From the NCBI RefSeq assembly GCF_000002985.6, contig NC_003284.9, forward strand, positions 6,076,001 to 6,140,000: a stretch of 64,000 bases of DNA, read 5' to 3'. Origin of the DNA: Caenorhabditis elegans. Its lineage: Eukaryota > Nematoda > Chromadorea > Rhabditida > Rhabditidae. A program made the position numbers and the translations under genes. Of this stretch, positions 25,217-39,803 are shown piece after piece. Each line of letters begins with the position of its first letter. The first letter of the stretch is position 1. A model generated the notes under the pieces. That model was not told the DNA's origin, searched no databases, and saw only the letters and a program-made list of their open reading frames with translations.

Positions 25217-28200
25217 ATGACAACAGACTCGGCGAGTCTAAAATCTTCCGAGGGAACATGCAGTTCGATTGGAGACGAGCGAGAGAAGGCGAAGATTGTG
25301 CAGAAGCTAATTGAGATCAAAGACAAGCTACGGGCGTTGAACGAGAAACGTGAGGGTAAGTGGAATTTTAATACTATTATTTAAAATAAATATACAACTT
25401 TTCAGCTGACGTCGAAAAGTTTCTCTCCATAACGCGACAATCAGAAATCTCTCGCGGAGTTGGAGCAGATAACCCTCAGAGAGCCCGTATTCGCAACAAT
25501 TTTGAGAGGCAGAACAGAAAACATGCACATGAGACTGAAATGCTTCAGGTAAAAACTGATGGGTTTGAAAGTAGAAAATTGAAAAAATAAATTAGAACAG
25601 TTTTCTGAAGGATTACGTTCTTGGTAAATGGTGGCTTTCCTATTACCTATGTAGCTCAAATAATGAAAAAAAACACACACATAAAAGGTTAGGTAGCCAA
25701 TGCAAATTTTAGTTAAATACACCTATCGTAGTCAAAAATGCCGAAACTTCATGTTTGACCACTCCAAAAATTTTAGGCTTTTTAAAGTTCTCATTAAAAT
25801 TGTATGGTATATTGTCAAATTTTTCAAAAGTATGCTTTTCCGGAAATACATATCAATGTTGCATGTTCCAACCCTTTCAAATTTGACTTAACAATTTTTA
25901 AAACATCTTCAATTAGAAATTTTTATAGTCAACTTCTTTTGTTTGCTTTTAACACTATGAGTGACAAAAACTGAGGAGTTTCCACTTTTTTGACAGTAAA
26001 TAAAACATTATTTGTTACGTTTTCATTATGATACTTGGCCAATTTGGCACCATACAAAATTTTTCAAATACTCACCCTCTTGTTTTCAGAAGAAACTTAT
26101 CGATTATGAGGAGCGCTTGAAATTGGTTGACAGTGGAGAATATGAGCCCAGTCCGACGAAATCGCGAGTTTTCCCGACTGGAATCAGGTTTGTTCATTTT
26201 ATATGAATCTGCAAATATGAAAGAAAAAATAATGTGAAAAGAATTGAAACACCAAAAGGAGATCGTATGCCTAAAAATGTTGTGGCAGTTATTTTAATGT
26301 CTCGCATTTAGATAAGTCAAAAAGAACACAGTTTCTGGAATTTTTGGTGAATTTGTTGTTTCTTAAAATCCATTTTTTAAAGTAATAGAAATTTAATTGA
26401 TATAAATCAACTTAAATATCACACATATGCACACGTTTCATATGTTTAGATTTAGCATCTACTTAGATAAAAACATTTCTAAAAATAAACAAAACCCCAT
26501 TTCTCAATCTAATATGACAAAATATTGGAATTGGATTTCTCGAAGCAATGCTGAAAAACGGCAAGAGCAATTCGGTGCTTTATTACCTTGTTCAGATTGT
26601 TCCGCCCGACAATTTATTGGATACCAATTTTTTGTAGAGCCAAACCACAAAAAACAAGCAGATTGATTTTCGTATACACGCCCATATTGTCTCCCTTGGC
26701 TACCACATTTCTCTAGAGATTTTTTGTTTTAATTTTCTTTAAAATTATTTTTCTTTTATTCAGAAAAGCAAAAGGAATGACTGAAACAATGGTGAATGCT
26801 CCAATCGAGTTTGCGCAACGTGTCAAATCAGCTTTTTCGGCGGATAATGTGAACAGCACGCAAAACGGAACAACAGGAGGTAACAATTAAACGTTTATTG
26901 GTGAAAATCATTGATGAAAACAAAAATTAAATTTATTTGAAAATAACGTAGCTTAGAATCATGATGGGCAGAGCAAGGAGTCCTTTGCTGGTCGCACTAT
27001 TGCAATGTTCTCCAGTACAGCAATTGTAAAATGTAGCAGTAGGTCCACCAATTGCATATTGGTTAACCGAGCTGAATCGTCCGGTGCCCTACAACAATGT
27101 ACATATAAATAGTTTTTAAAACTATTAACTAACTTGGCAGTTCGCATTGTCGCATCCTTTTTTCTCGTCTTTGAAGGTGCCGTCGGAATTAAACTCAATA
27201 ATTCTGAAAACTTTTGAAGTATTTTTGTTTTAGTTGTATAGTCTAGGTGACACTTACGTAGTACAATAGTTGTTGGCGGAACAGTCGCTGTAAGCCGTAT
27301 TAGTTGAAAGGTCCGTCTGAGGACATTTAAAACTAATTACCAAAACCGGCACAACAATGAGAATGGCGAGAACTTTTACTGAAAACATTGTGAAGCGCTG
27401 AAAAAGTAGAAAAGTAGAGAGCACAACTTTATGAAGAATTGCATTTGGGGCAGCATATTTTATACAGAACACACTGTATATTTGCGCAGATATGTCTCAT
27501 ACGTTGACTCTATCCTACATCATACCTTGTACTTTTTTGCCTAAATATGCCACAAGTTTCGCACTCAATCTTCTCGATAAACACTTTAATCTTGTCGCCA
27601 AATTTAGGATGTTTGCGAGCGATGCGTCATTTGTGCCTTAACCGTGAACAGTGTTGAAACCACGAAAAGAAAGCTAAAGTTTGAGTCATAAGTTCAAAGT
27701 TTCAGCTCCGAAAACTGGTCAGTCTACATTTTTCACCACTCGCAAAAGTGCCGACACGGATGAAGTGGAGAGCAATGCCGTACAGTATGTTTTCAACGAT
27801 TTGAAAAGTAAAACAGAAATAATTTTCAGTAAGAATCGTGGGGCAAAACGTAATAGTTCGACTCTTCCGCCAAACTTATCGCTTACAAGTCCTGACCCTC
27901 TCAGTGCATACAAGGAAGAAGACAGTTCTGATCCAGAATCTCGCCCGGGAAGTGCTGCTGATGAGACATCAAATGTGCCGGTAATAGTTACCATTATTGA
28001 AATTCGATTTTTTAAAAAAATATATAGGCAACTAATTTCAGTTATTTTGGTTACATATTGGCTATAAGTAAACCCAAATCAACCAAATAATATCAGATAG
28101 CCTACCAACATTTTAGCTGAAATTAGCTTTATTTTTTAAATTTTGAATTGCCATAAAAAAATATTTTAAAAATGTTTGAGAAGTCTCATCATGAAATCAT

Positions 28201-29370
28201 TTTATCTGAGCACATTTTGAGTACATACCATCAAAATGCTTCGAACTGTTAGTCCTCCTTTAAACGGTTTATCTTTTCAGTATCACACTGCCGACAATAG
28301 CCTTTACCTGCCTCCAAATCACCCCTATCACTCTGCTCATGCTGCTCCCAGCGAAGAAGGATTTAATGCCATCCATGAGCATCTCAACAGTATCCTGCAA
28401 CACTTGATGCTTATTGATAGAAAATACGACAGACTGGAGGTAGAACTTTTTAATATCAGTTTTGAACTGTTGTAGTACTTAATGTTTCAGGATGATATCA
28501 AAAAGGAGATCAAATTCTACGCGGAGGCTTTGGAAGAGGAACGATTCAAGACGACGAAGCTCGAAGAAATTCTGAACGAGGCTGTTGAGTTGCAGCAAGC
28601 TGAGATTGCGACACTGAAGGAGCAAAACCTGATGGCGACGCGTGTGGATTATCAGCACAATGACCGGTTCAGGAATGTTGAGGAGAACATGGAGTCACTG
28701 CAGAATCATGTAAGTTTTTTTTAATTTTATGCGTAAATATAGGAAAATGTATCAAAATTCATAAAAGGTAACTGAAACGAAAAAGTCAAAAATAACAAAA
28801 TTTGAACTTTAATATTCAGAACTATAAGAAAAAAATAATACGCGTTTCCATTTCAGAACTTTTGATTCTCACAAGCCCCTTTTTTCAAATTTCATAAACC
28901 AGTTCACAATTCCAATTGATAAAACGTGTCTGATTTCAGCTTGTGAGAATCGAGAATGCATTGATGGACGTCAGACAAGTCAAGCTGACGAGTAATGTGT
29001 GGCAACGTGTTGCTCTCAATGCAGGAAATATTGTCGTAGAGCTGCTGAAAATTGCACTGTTTGTCGTCGCGTCGATCCTTGATTTGGTTCGCCCTTTGAC
29101 TGGTTCCAGGTATTTTTTCACGCTAATTTTGAAAAATTTAACGAAATTCTCAATTTTGTTATAATTACTAGAGCAAAAACTTGTAAACCAAACAAAAAAT
29201 TTTCCCTCCATTCTACTACAACATACAAATTAATTTACAGAAATCGCTCTGCAATGGCATTTGGACTCGTTTTCCTGGCCATTTTCTTTGGGCATCATCT
29301 TCAAAAAGTGACCTACCTGTTTGGAGGCAGCACTCCGGATGTAAACAAGACTGGCGGGCCCACCAAGTAA
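25217..29370 (+). CDS. TMCC-family transmembrane and coiled-coil protein
   Basis: Exons: 25217-25355, 25406-25548, 26090-26187, 26764-26879, 27706-27784, 27830-27980, 28281-28439, 28491-28709, 28940-29109, 29241-29370, giving 467 residues. An N-terminal helical region (KAKIVQKLIEIKDKLRALNEKRE) is followed by a Ser/Pro-rich linker. A strong coiled coil (about residues 245-380: DDIKKEIKFYAEALEEERF, LQQAEIATLKEQNL) leads to two C-terminal hydrophobic spans (VVELLKIALFVVASILDLV and AMAFGLVFLAIFFGHHLQ). That layout is the TMCC1/2/3 (TEX28-related) family, ER-anchored proteins; TMCC1 is tied to ER-endosome contacts. TTCCAG stands directly before the chosen ATG. An in-frame ATG at 25202 is less likely because the acceptor would remove it. 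The intron 26880-27705 hosts an antisense gene. Confidence 0.88.
26933..27388 (-). CDS. Nested small cysteine-rich secreted, probably GPI-anchored protein
   Basis: Lies entirely inside an intron of the TMCC-type gene, on the opposite strand. Exons 27388-27258, 27203-27134, 27088-26933 encode 118 residues. Residues 1-20 are a signal peptide (MFSVKVLAILIVVPVLVISF). The mature part has eight cysteines ending in the NCCTGEHCN block that closes many Ly6/three-finger and nematode ET-module-like domains. A final hydrophobic segment (GLLALPIMILSYVIF) with a one-residue tail fits a GPI attachment signal. A TTTTCAG acceptor (27399-27398) lies 10 bp before the ATG, as in SL1 trans-splicing, so the gene has its own start. 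Ligand and role are unknown. Confidence 0.85.
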
Positions 29371-31003
29371 TCATGTTTCTCACGGTTTATCTTCTCATGT
29401 ATCATTTTGCCTCTAATCATATTTTGCTCATCTAGTCAACGACAACTTCAACGCTGTTTGTGACAAGCACTCTAGGAAAGACAGTTGGATAAATGGTGTG
29501 CTTTTGGCTTTTTCAATTTACACTCAAAATTAAGTAGTTTTTCCAATTATTGCCACATGTTTTTGGCAAAAAGTGCACCATTATCTTACAGCCATACCTA
29601 GTCAGTAATTTTTTTCTGGTCATTGCAACATTTTTTCATAGAGCAGGTGCATATTGTGTCTGTTATAGTAGTTTGATATTTTTGCCTGTATTCATGACAT
29701 TCCATATTCCACTTGTTTGTACTTTTATCCTGAAATTTCAATCCTAATTTTCTTTTTCGAAATTGCTTCGGTTTTTGCTTGCTGGTCAACCGATTGAAAA
29801 TTTATTTGTCTCATACCTAGTCGCAAAAATTGTGAATAGTACAATGTCATCATTAACTTTTTTCTCCACTTCTTTATTGTTAATGCCATCCATACCCCTA
29901 TACCAAAGAGCTTTGCTAGTTTTTCAATTACTAATTCCCATTTTCTGTTTATTCACCTGTAAATGGTGAACGAAAAGAAAAACATTGTGGGATATTGTGT
30001 GGTTTTTTCCTTTTCGTTTCCTCAGTTTCTGTTTTATTTTTCATGTTTGGGTAAATTTAAGCGTCAGTTTTTCATTTGAAGATAAAAAGTCTCTAATTTG
30101 TGACAATGCTCCATTGTTTATTTGAACCAACATTTTGCTGATGTGTGTATACAATTACACATATCAAATTACGTTTGCATCATACCATATGGCTTACGTA
30201 AACTGACCTGATCGTTTTCAAAACAAGTGGAGATATGAAATATATCAATATTTTACAAAAAAACGTAGTAGGGGATTAAAACATATATTATATTGACTTT
30301 GTTTTTATCTTTTTCTGAAATGAAAAGATTGACGTCAGGGATTCGCGTCCTTTTCAATTTTTTTCTGCACATTTACATAATTTTCTTATTTTCTGGAGAT
30401 TTTTTTTTGAAATATAGGAAAATATATGTACTTTCCAAAATCACTTCGTTTGTAAATAAAATATTTGAGAAGTTGTAAAAAAACTGCCACATTGTGACAG
30501 TGTGCCGTGAGAATGTGCCGCTTGGTGCAGTGCATTCATATTTGAGACGGGTTTGGAACAATTTTCAGAAATTTCAGTTTCAATTTAACATTTTTTCAGT
30601 GAGGACAAATAGTCTATATTTCTACATAAATTTCAAAAATAATTCTGCCACAATGACGAGAAAAATAGATTTTATAAATTTCCCCAATGTGTCGCACATC
30701 TCTGTTTGATTCAAAATTAACAAGGTGTTTTGTTTTAAAACTATTTTCAAAATATTTTCTTTGTTATACACAATCAAACGCATTTTGTGAATTAATGTCA
30801 CTAGATTATGTATGAAATAATATTTTGTCTCTCCATTTTGAGCAAATCCGAAATCACTTAACATGTAAATTGCAGTCATCTAACTTGCGTGTTTGTACTG
30901 CGTTTGCGTTTCAAAATGATTAAATCACATTCAGATCATTTTTTTCATATAAAACTCATACAATACGTTCAACATTATTCTACTACATTGCGAGCCAATT
31001 GAA
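29371..31003. other. Convergent 3' region between the TMCC gene and flu-2
   Basis: Contains the 3' UTRs of two convergent genes and AT-rich spacer. No coding exon, repeat array or RNA gene is recognised. The short open frames at 29550-29969 and 30293-30879 have no support. Confidence 0.55.
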
Positions 31004-35002
<3,999 letters not shown>

Positions 35003-36916
35003 CTAGGAATTGAAAACGTAAACGGCAAACTGGTGAATATCGGAGGAATACAAGGAATTGAAGAGTGGGCTATCGAAAGCAGTTGATGTGAGAATTGGGA
35101 AGGAATTGGAAAATGCTGGAACATATTTGACCAAGGGTTGTTCGTCGTTTTCTACCATCTAGAAAAATATATGTTAAGTTTGCAGATTTTGAATCTTAAA
35201 CTCACCTTCAGTGCAGCTGAGAAGTAGAAATCGAGCAAGCTATTCAGTACATGTATGCTTTTGCTTGATTCAAGATTTGTTGTCAGCTTTTGCAGAAGTT
35301 TCATTACAGACGAGCTGTTGTCCTGCTGAAATATTTTTTTTCCATAGGATTTTTCGGTATTTTTTCAATTACCCCGTCCCCATCCAATGGCGCAACCAGT
35401 TTAGTTAAAAGTCCATTAAAACTAATTCGGTATGATACTCTATCAAAAAAGTCCCTCATTTCTGTTTTTGATTTGATATCCGTTAGTTTCCAATTTTGCA
35501 ATTCGTTTGGAATTGCTTCAGCAACGTACTCCATAAGTTCGGGAATACCTGAAATAAAAAAAATACGACTTGTTATGCCGAAATACCTAAAACGTACCTC
35601 GTAGAGTGAAATATTGAACACATTGCAAGAAAATGCGTCGATTTCCAACATCCATTGGATTGTCTGTTGGACTCAATCCATTTGAGCCAGTTCTAGAGTT
35701 CCACATTGAATTCATTGACTCTGGTATGTAGTTCTGCCTAAACGCCTCAAGTGTCAGGATCATGACGGCATATTTTTGAAACAAAATTAACAATTTACCA
35801 TGTTGGCTTCTTATTTCTCTGCTCAAATTGTGAACATGTGTCGGCAGCAAGTATTGAAATTTGTGCTTTTAGTGTGAGTGTGAGAATTGAAAATCCGAAA
35901 GCAACAGAGACGATTCGGCAGAACGCATTTTTCTGGAAAATAGAGAAACTGTGACTTTTTTACAAAATCAAAAATTTAGAGTTATTTTTTTCATTATTAT
36001 TTAGTAGCCGACATCTAATTTAATTATTTTGAGCAAGTGAAATAAAATTTTTATTATGAAATTAGGCAATTCATAAAACTAAATTGAACCGTTACGGTTA
36101 CTTAAATTAATCTTGAAACATCTCAATTTAAATTTATCAAACCATAATGCTCACGCGTTTATTTTTCACATTTTGCAGAGGCTTCAGAAATTGCTGAGAA
36201 TTATAAACTTAAAGTTCATTTTTCTAAAGCATTCAAAAATGTTTCAGGAATTGTGCCATATGTACCTTGAGCTGTTCCCACAGTTGCATTTTCTGTTCAG
36301 CAGTAAGATCAGGAGTATTTTGTAATTTTTCTTGAATGCTTTCAACATCAAATCTGGCTTGAATTTGAGTCACAATTGAAGGAATCAGGTCGGTGATAGA
36401 TTGATCACATGATCGATGTGTTGAGTCAAATATGTAATGTCTGCGAGCCTGAAAAAAAGTTATTAATTTAAAATAGCCATTAAGTGTTTCGATATAGTAA
36501 TTAATACGTTATCAATAACAACTAATTACTAATTTACTAATTTAGGTGTAATTATAGGTGTTTTTTTTAACTTAAATAAAACAAAAAACGTAACATTGAG
36601 AATATAAATATGCAAAGTAGGAAAATAATCAAAGAAAAATCCGTTTTCGCCCGTTAAAGCAAACCAATTTTTCTCGTAATTCTTCTTTTCAGAAAAAAAC
36701 GATATATTTAAAAAATACCTGATTCGGTAATTCTGAAGAAGTGGAAACTTTTTCCAACGTCTTCGGTCTGGACGATGACTGAACATAGGCAATTGCACTT
36801 CCAACCAGTACTCCTCCTGAAAAAACTTTTAAATGGAATTTTAAACAAATAATCCAATTACCGGCAATAATTTTTCCTTTATTTCTTTTTGCAAACTCCC
36901 ATGCAGATGCCAACAT
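35003..36916 (-). CDS. prx-3: Peroxin 3 (PEX3), peroxisomal membrane biogenesis factor
   Basis: Peroxisomal membrane anchor and docking receptor for PEX19, needed for insertion of peroxisomal membrane proteins. Exons: 36916-36862, 36816-36719, 36448-36266, 35932-35799, 35737-35598, 35548-35373, 35325-35206, 35158-35003, giving 353 residues, close to the ~370 of animal PEX3. A short basic N-terminus (EFAKRNKGK) is followed by one membrane span (IIAGGVLVGSAIAYVQ) and then RRHYIFDSTHRSCDQSI, the conserved start of the cytosolic helical domain. TTTCAG stands two bases before the ATG (SL1-like). A 47-bp intron (35372-35326) must be removed to continue: unspliced, the frame ends early after EKKYFSRTTARL, so retention would truncate the protein. 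Confidence 0.93.
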
Positions 36917-37487
36917 TTCTGAAATGTTACTCGAAATATGAATAAAATGGTGTTTTTTTTTTAATTGTGCAATTGAAGAAATGAAATGGTATTCACTGAC
37001 ACAAGATAAATGGAATAGGTTTTAGAGACAATACGTTAATTTTAGAGACGCAGGAATACCCACACTGCATCTTATCTCTGACCCTACACCGTAGTTCGAT
37101 CGACCAAAATGATGGTGGTAGTATGTGAACACTGGAATAAATACGTCTAGTACTTGTTATGAAAAATGTTACTTAAAAACGATTTGAAAAATATTAACAG
37201 AAATCTGTTATGAAATAAATTTTTGGCGGTATTACGGATAAAAATAGACCAATCTCAAGGCTATCCTATTTTTAGATCACCATGATTTGTGATGTAAGAA
37301 GATATTGTACAATATGACCGGAAACAGTATTTTGTACCTATCACTGTACATTTATTACTTCTTATTGCGTGAAATCAATGCTAAAGTTATGACGTAAAGA
37401 AAAAAACATTGATTTTTGGGTTTTCTAGCAAGAAGAAGTATAGAGACAATGTATTAATACAGACATGGTGTACGTTAAGATATGATA

Positions 37488-37558
37488 AATCGACAATTGT
37501 CATAATTGGCAATTGCCAAAAATGAAAACAAAAACACTTATTGCTAAAATTGTCGATT
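37488..37558. repeat. Inverted repeat with central palindrome
   Basis: AATCGACAATT (37488-37498) is repeated inverted at 37548-37558. Between them lies the perfect 14-bp palindrome TTGGCAATTGCCAA (37506-37519). Such nested inverted repeats resemble remnants of small non-autonomous DNA elements common in Caenorhabditis; no target-site duplication could be established. Confidence 0.5.
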
Positions 37559-38280
37559 ACCAGTAGCTTGAAATTGTAAACTGGACCATGGAAAACGCTT
37601 TGCTATGACCCTTGATAAGAACAGATTTCCCTAGAAATTGCTTGTTTTTCTTTTGTTATTTCAATTGTTTAGTATTTCAAAACATACAATATCTTTTCAG
37701 AGTTAATACTTATAATTCTAAACTGGATTTCAATCATATGTGAGATATTTTAATTTAATTTCAATTCAAACGTTATGTTTACCAGATTTTGTTTGATTTG
37801 TTATTAAGTTCAAAAATGATATTTCAAAACTGCAGTTTCTAAATTTGGGGTTGTTTAATAAAAGTTTTCACCTGTGACATCAGATGTGCAAGTTACCACA
37901 AACAAGCTTTAGCAACAAAATGCGGTATCCCACGCAGCTTATAAAAATTGTTTTCAGTTTGTTTTCTTGTGAATTTTTTGGAATACGGTACCCATTTATG
38001 TGTTAATGCACCTACAAAAATACATGGTTTAGAATAAAAAATTATTTTTCCCAATCACATTTGTATAATTGAGTTAATAAACACACGCCATTGCATATTT
38101 TAATAATGTAATTATTAGATTACAGTTTTCGAAAATTTATTTCATTCGCAGTCAGTTCACTCTCAACTTTTCTAAGTGACATATTAGCAATTGTTTAAAA
38201 GACATTTCGATTGAGGGTTTTTCTTACTGGCAAGTAAAATGATAATCTTACGAGAGTATTATTTCGTTAATTCGTGATGT

Positions 38281-38412
38281 GCGCGTGATGGCTCAGTTGG
38301 CACAATGCCCAAATCGGTACCAACGATGTGTGCATTATGCGTCCATAATACCAATCGTTTTACCGTGATCCACACAGCTGCAAACTATTTGTGTATAGCT
38401 GTAGTTTGTTTT
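38281..38412 (+). ncRNA. tRNA-like 5' half with downstream hairpins (candidate structured RNA)
   Basis: 38289-38300 is TGGCTCAGTTGG, a perfect RNA polymerase III A box in a tRNA-like 5' half (GGC...GCC D-arm-like pairing). From 38313 a hairpin forms: CGGTA/TACCG, AACGAT/ATCGTT and ATTATG/CATAAT around a 4-base loop, ending near 38369. A second inverted repeat pairs CAAACTA (38381) with TAGTTTG (38402), and a TTTT run follows at 38408. No B box (GGTTCRA) is present, so this is not a functional tRNA. It could be a tRNA-derived repeat or a small structured RNA. Confidence 0.3.
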
Positions 38413-38473
38413 ACTTTCAATTTTAGAAATGTTTAATTAACTTTTGAATATAATAGAACTTTTGAATATAATG

Positions 38474-38576
38474 TAATTACTGGAATAAAATAATTACTGG
38501 AATAAAATAATTACTGGAATAAAATAATTACTGGAATAAAACTAATTACAGGAATAAAGTAATTACTGGAATAAAA
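38474..38576 (+). repeat. 17-bp minisatellite, six copies
   Basis: The unit TAATTACTGGAATAAAA repeats six times head to tail; the fourth copy has one extra base and the fifth differs at two bases. Just upstream, ACTTTTGAATATAAT is duplicated. Each unit contains an AATAAA. Confidence 0.95.
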
Positions 38577-39803
38577 TAGTACCTTTTTTCCCCAAGCCTG
38601 TCTCAGAAATTTTGTTCGGAAAACGTCTCGGTCAACTTTTTGCTGACAATGTTCTACCCTCTTCCCCCCCCCCCTCATACTTAGTCACCGGACTCTTGCG
38701 GGCCCAAATGATTATTTTATATCTATTTATTCATTCTTTTTTCTCCAGAAAAAACCCAAATAATGCTGATAAGTTCACAGAATCTCTGAAGAATTTTGCT
38801 AAATCTGCACTACGGGGCCACAATACATTCTCACTGATTCAGAAAAAGGCACTATGCTTTCCAGTTCTGCTAAGTGATCTATCAAAGTAATTTACCAAAT
38901 ATCGCCATTACAAAAATTATTTATATAGTTGTGACTTGGATTTTATCTCGGTGTTAATCATTTGCCAAGCAAACAATGCCGCCTTAGCTAAATGTTCTTC
39001 CTTTTATTCCCATAGGATGCCACCGTGTCACATATGGCTTACGTCTAGACCATGTTGCTTTAAAAGATCAGTCATCAGTCACATCTTCACCATTTGGTAT
39101 GTTCTCATACCCTATCACAAGTTTCTTCAGTTCTATTAAGATCTTTAACTTTGCGCTGACACACCATAGTGAAGGCGTGGGACTTTTTCAGCGACACTTG
39201 GCAACATCTGATTTGTTGAGACTCAACGTGACCGAATATTCTCACCCAGTTTTTTTTCTGCATCCGAGAACCAAATTCACCTGTATTGCCCTGCCCTCTT
39301 CTTTAAAATTAGACGTTTGACTTCTTGTTCCTGGATTCCAAAATTTGTCGCATCTGGCACCGTGTTGTTTGATTGTCCAATCAAACTTATTAACTTCCGC
39401 TTTTTCTTATAAACATTTAATAAGAAACTTTTCCGTTCAAATTGAATTCAATCAATCATATCAATGAAATCAATCAACTTGATTATCTTTAAAGATATAA
39501 TTTTCGTACATTGGTCGTAAGGAAACAGCGATTTGAGAGCAGTGGACCCTCCCACTCGGAACTCAATTTATTCAAAGATCTCTAGTTGTTTCCTCATACA
39601 TTATTTCACTTCCAGTTTGAATTCTAAAAGTAGTATTTAGGACAAATTATTTGAAATTTTGAAAAAACGTACAAATTTGTTTAACATTTACACCCTGAAA
39701 AACAATGTGATTCGTCAAGCCTTTTTATATCCTGGTTAACTCGACATTTTTATAATTTTCACAACGTATAAATAAATCTATTTCCAATTTCAGACCTGCC
39801 AAG

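Larger units (their letters stand above)
36917..39803. other. 2.9-kb intergenic region with several repeats
   Basis: Holds the palindrome at 37488-37558, the tRNA-like/hairpin element at 38281-38412 and a 17-bp minisatellite at 38474-38576, all listed separately. 38.6-39.33 kb is less AT-rich and contains protein-like stretches (38749-38890, 39099-39320) behind a CTCCAG, but no complete gene model. The last 100 bp include the acceptor for the receptor gene. Confidence 0.5.

Noticed and set aside
38281..38360. Functional tRNA gene
   Set aside because: Only the A box is present; there is no B box or T-arm and no cloverleaf can be drawn.
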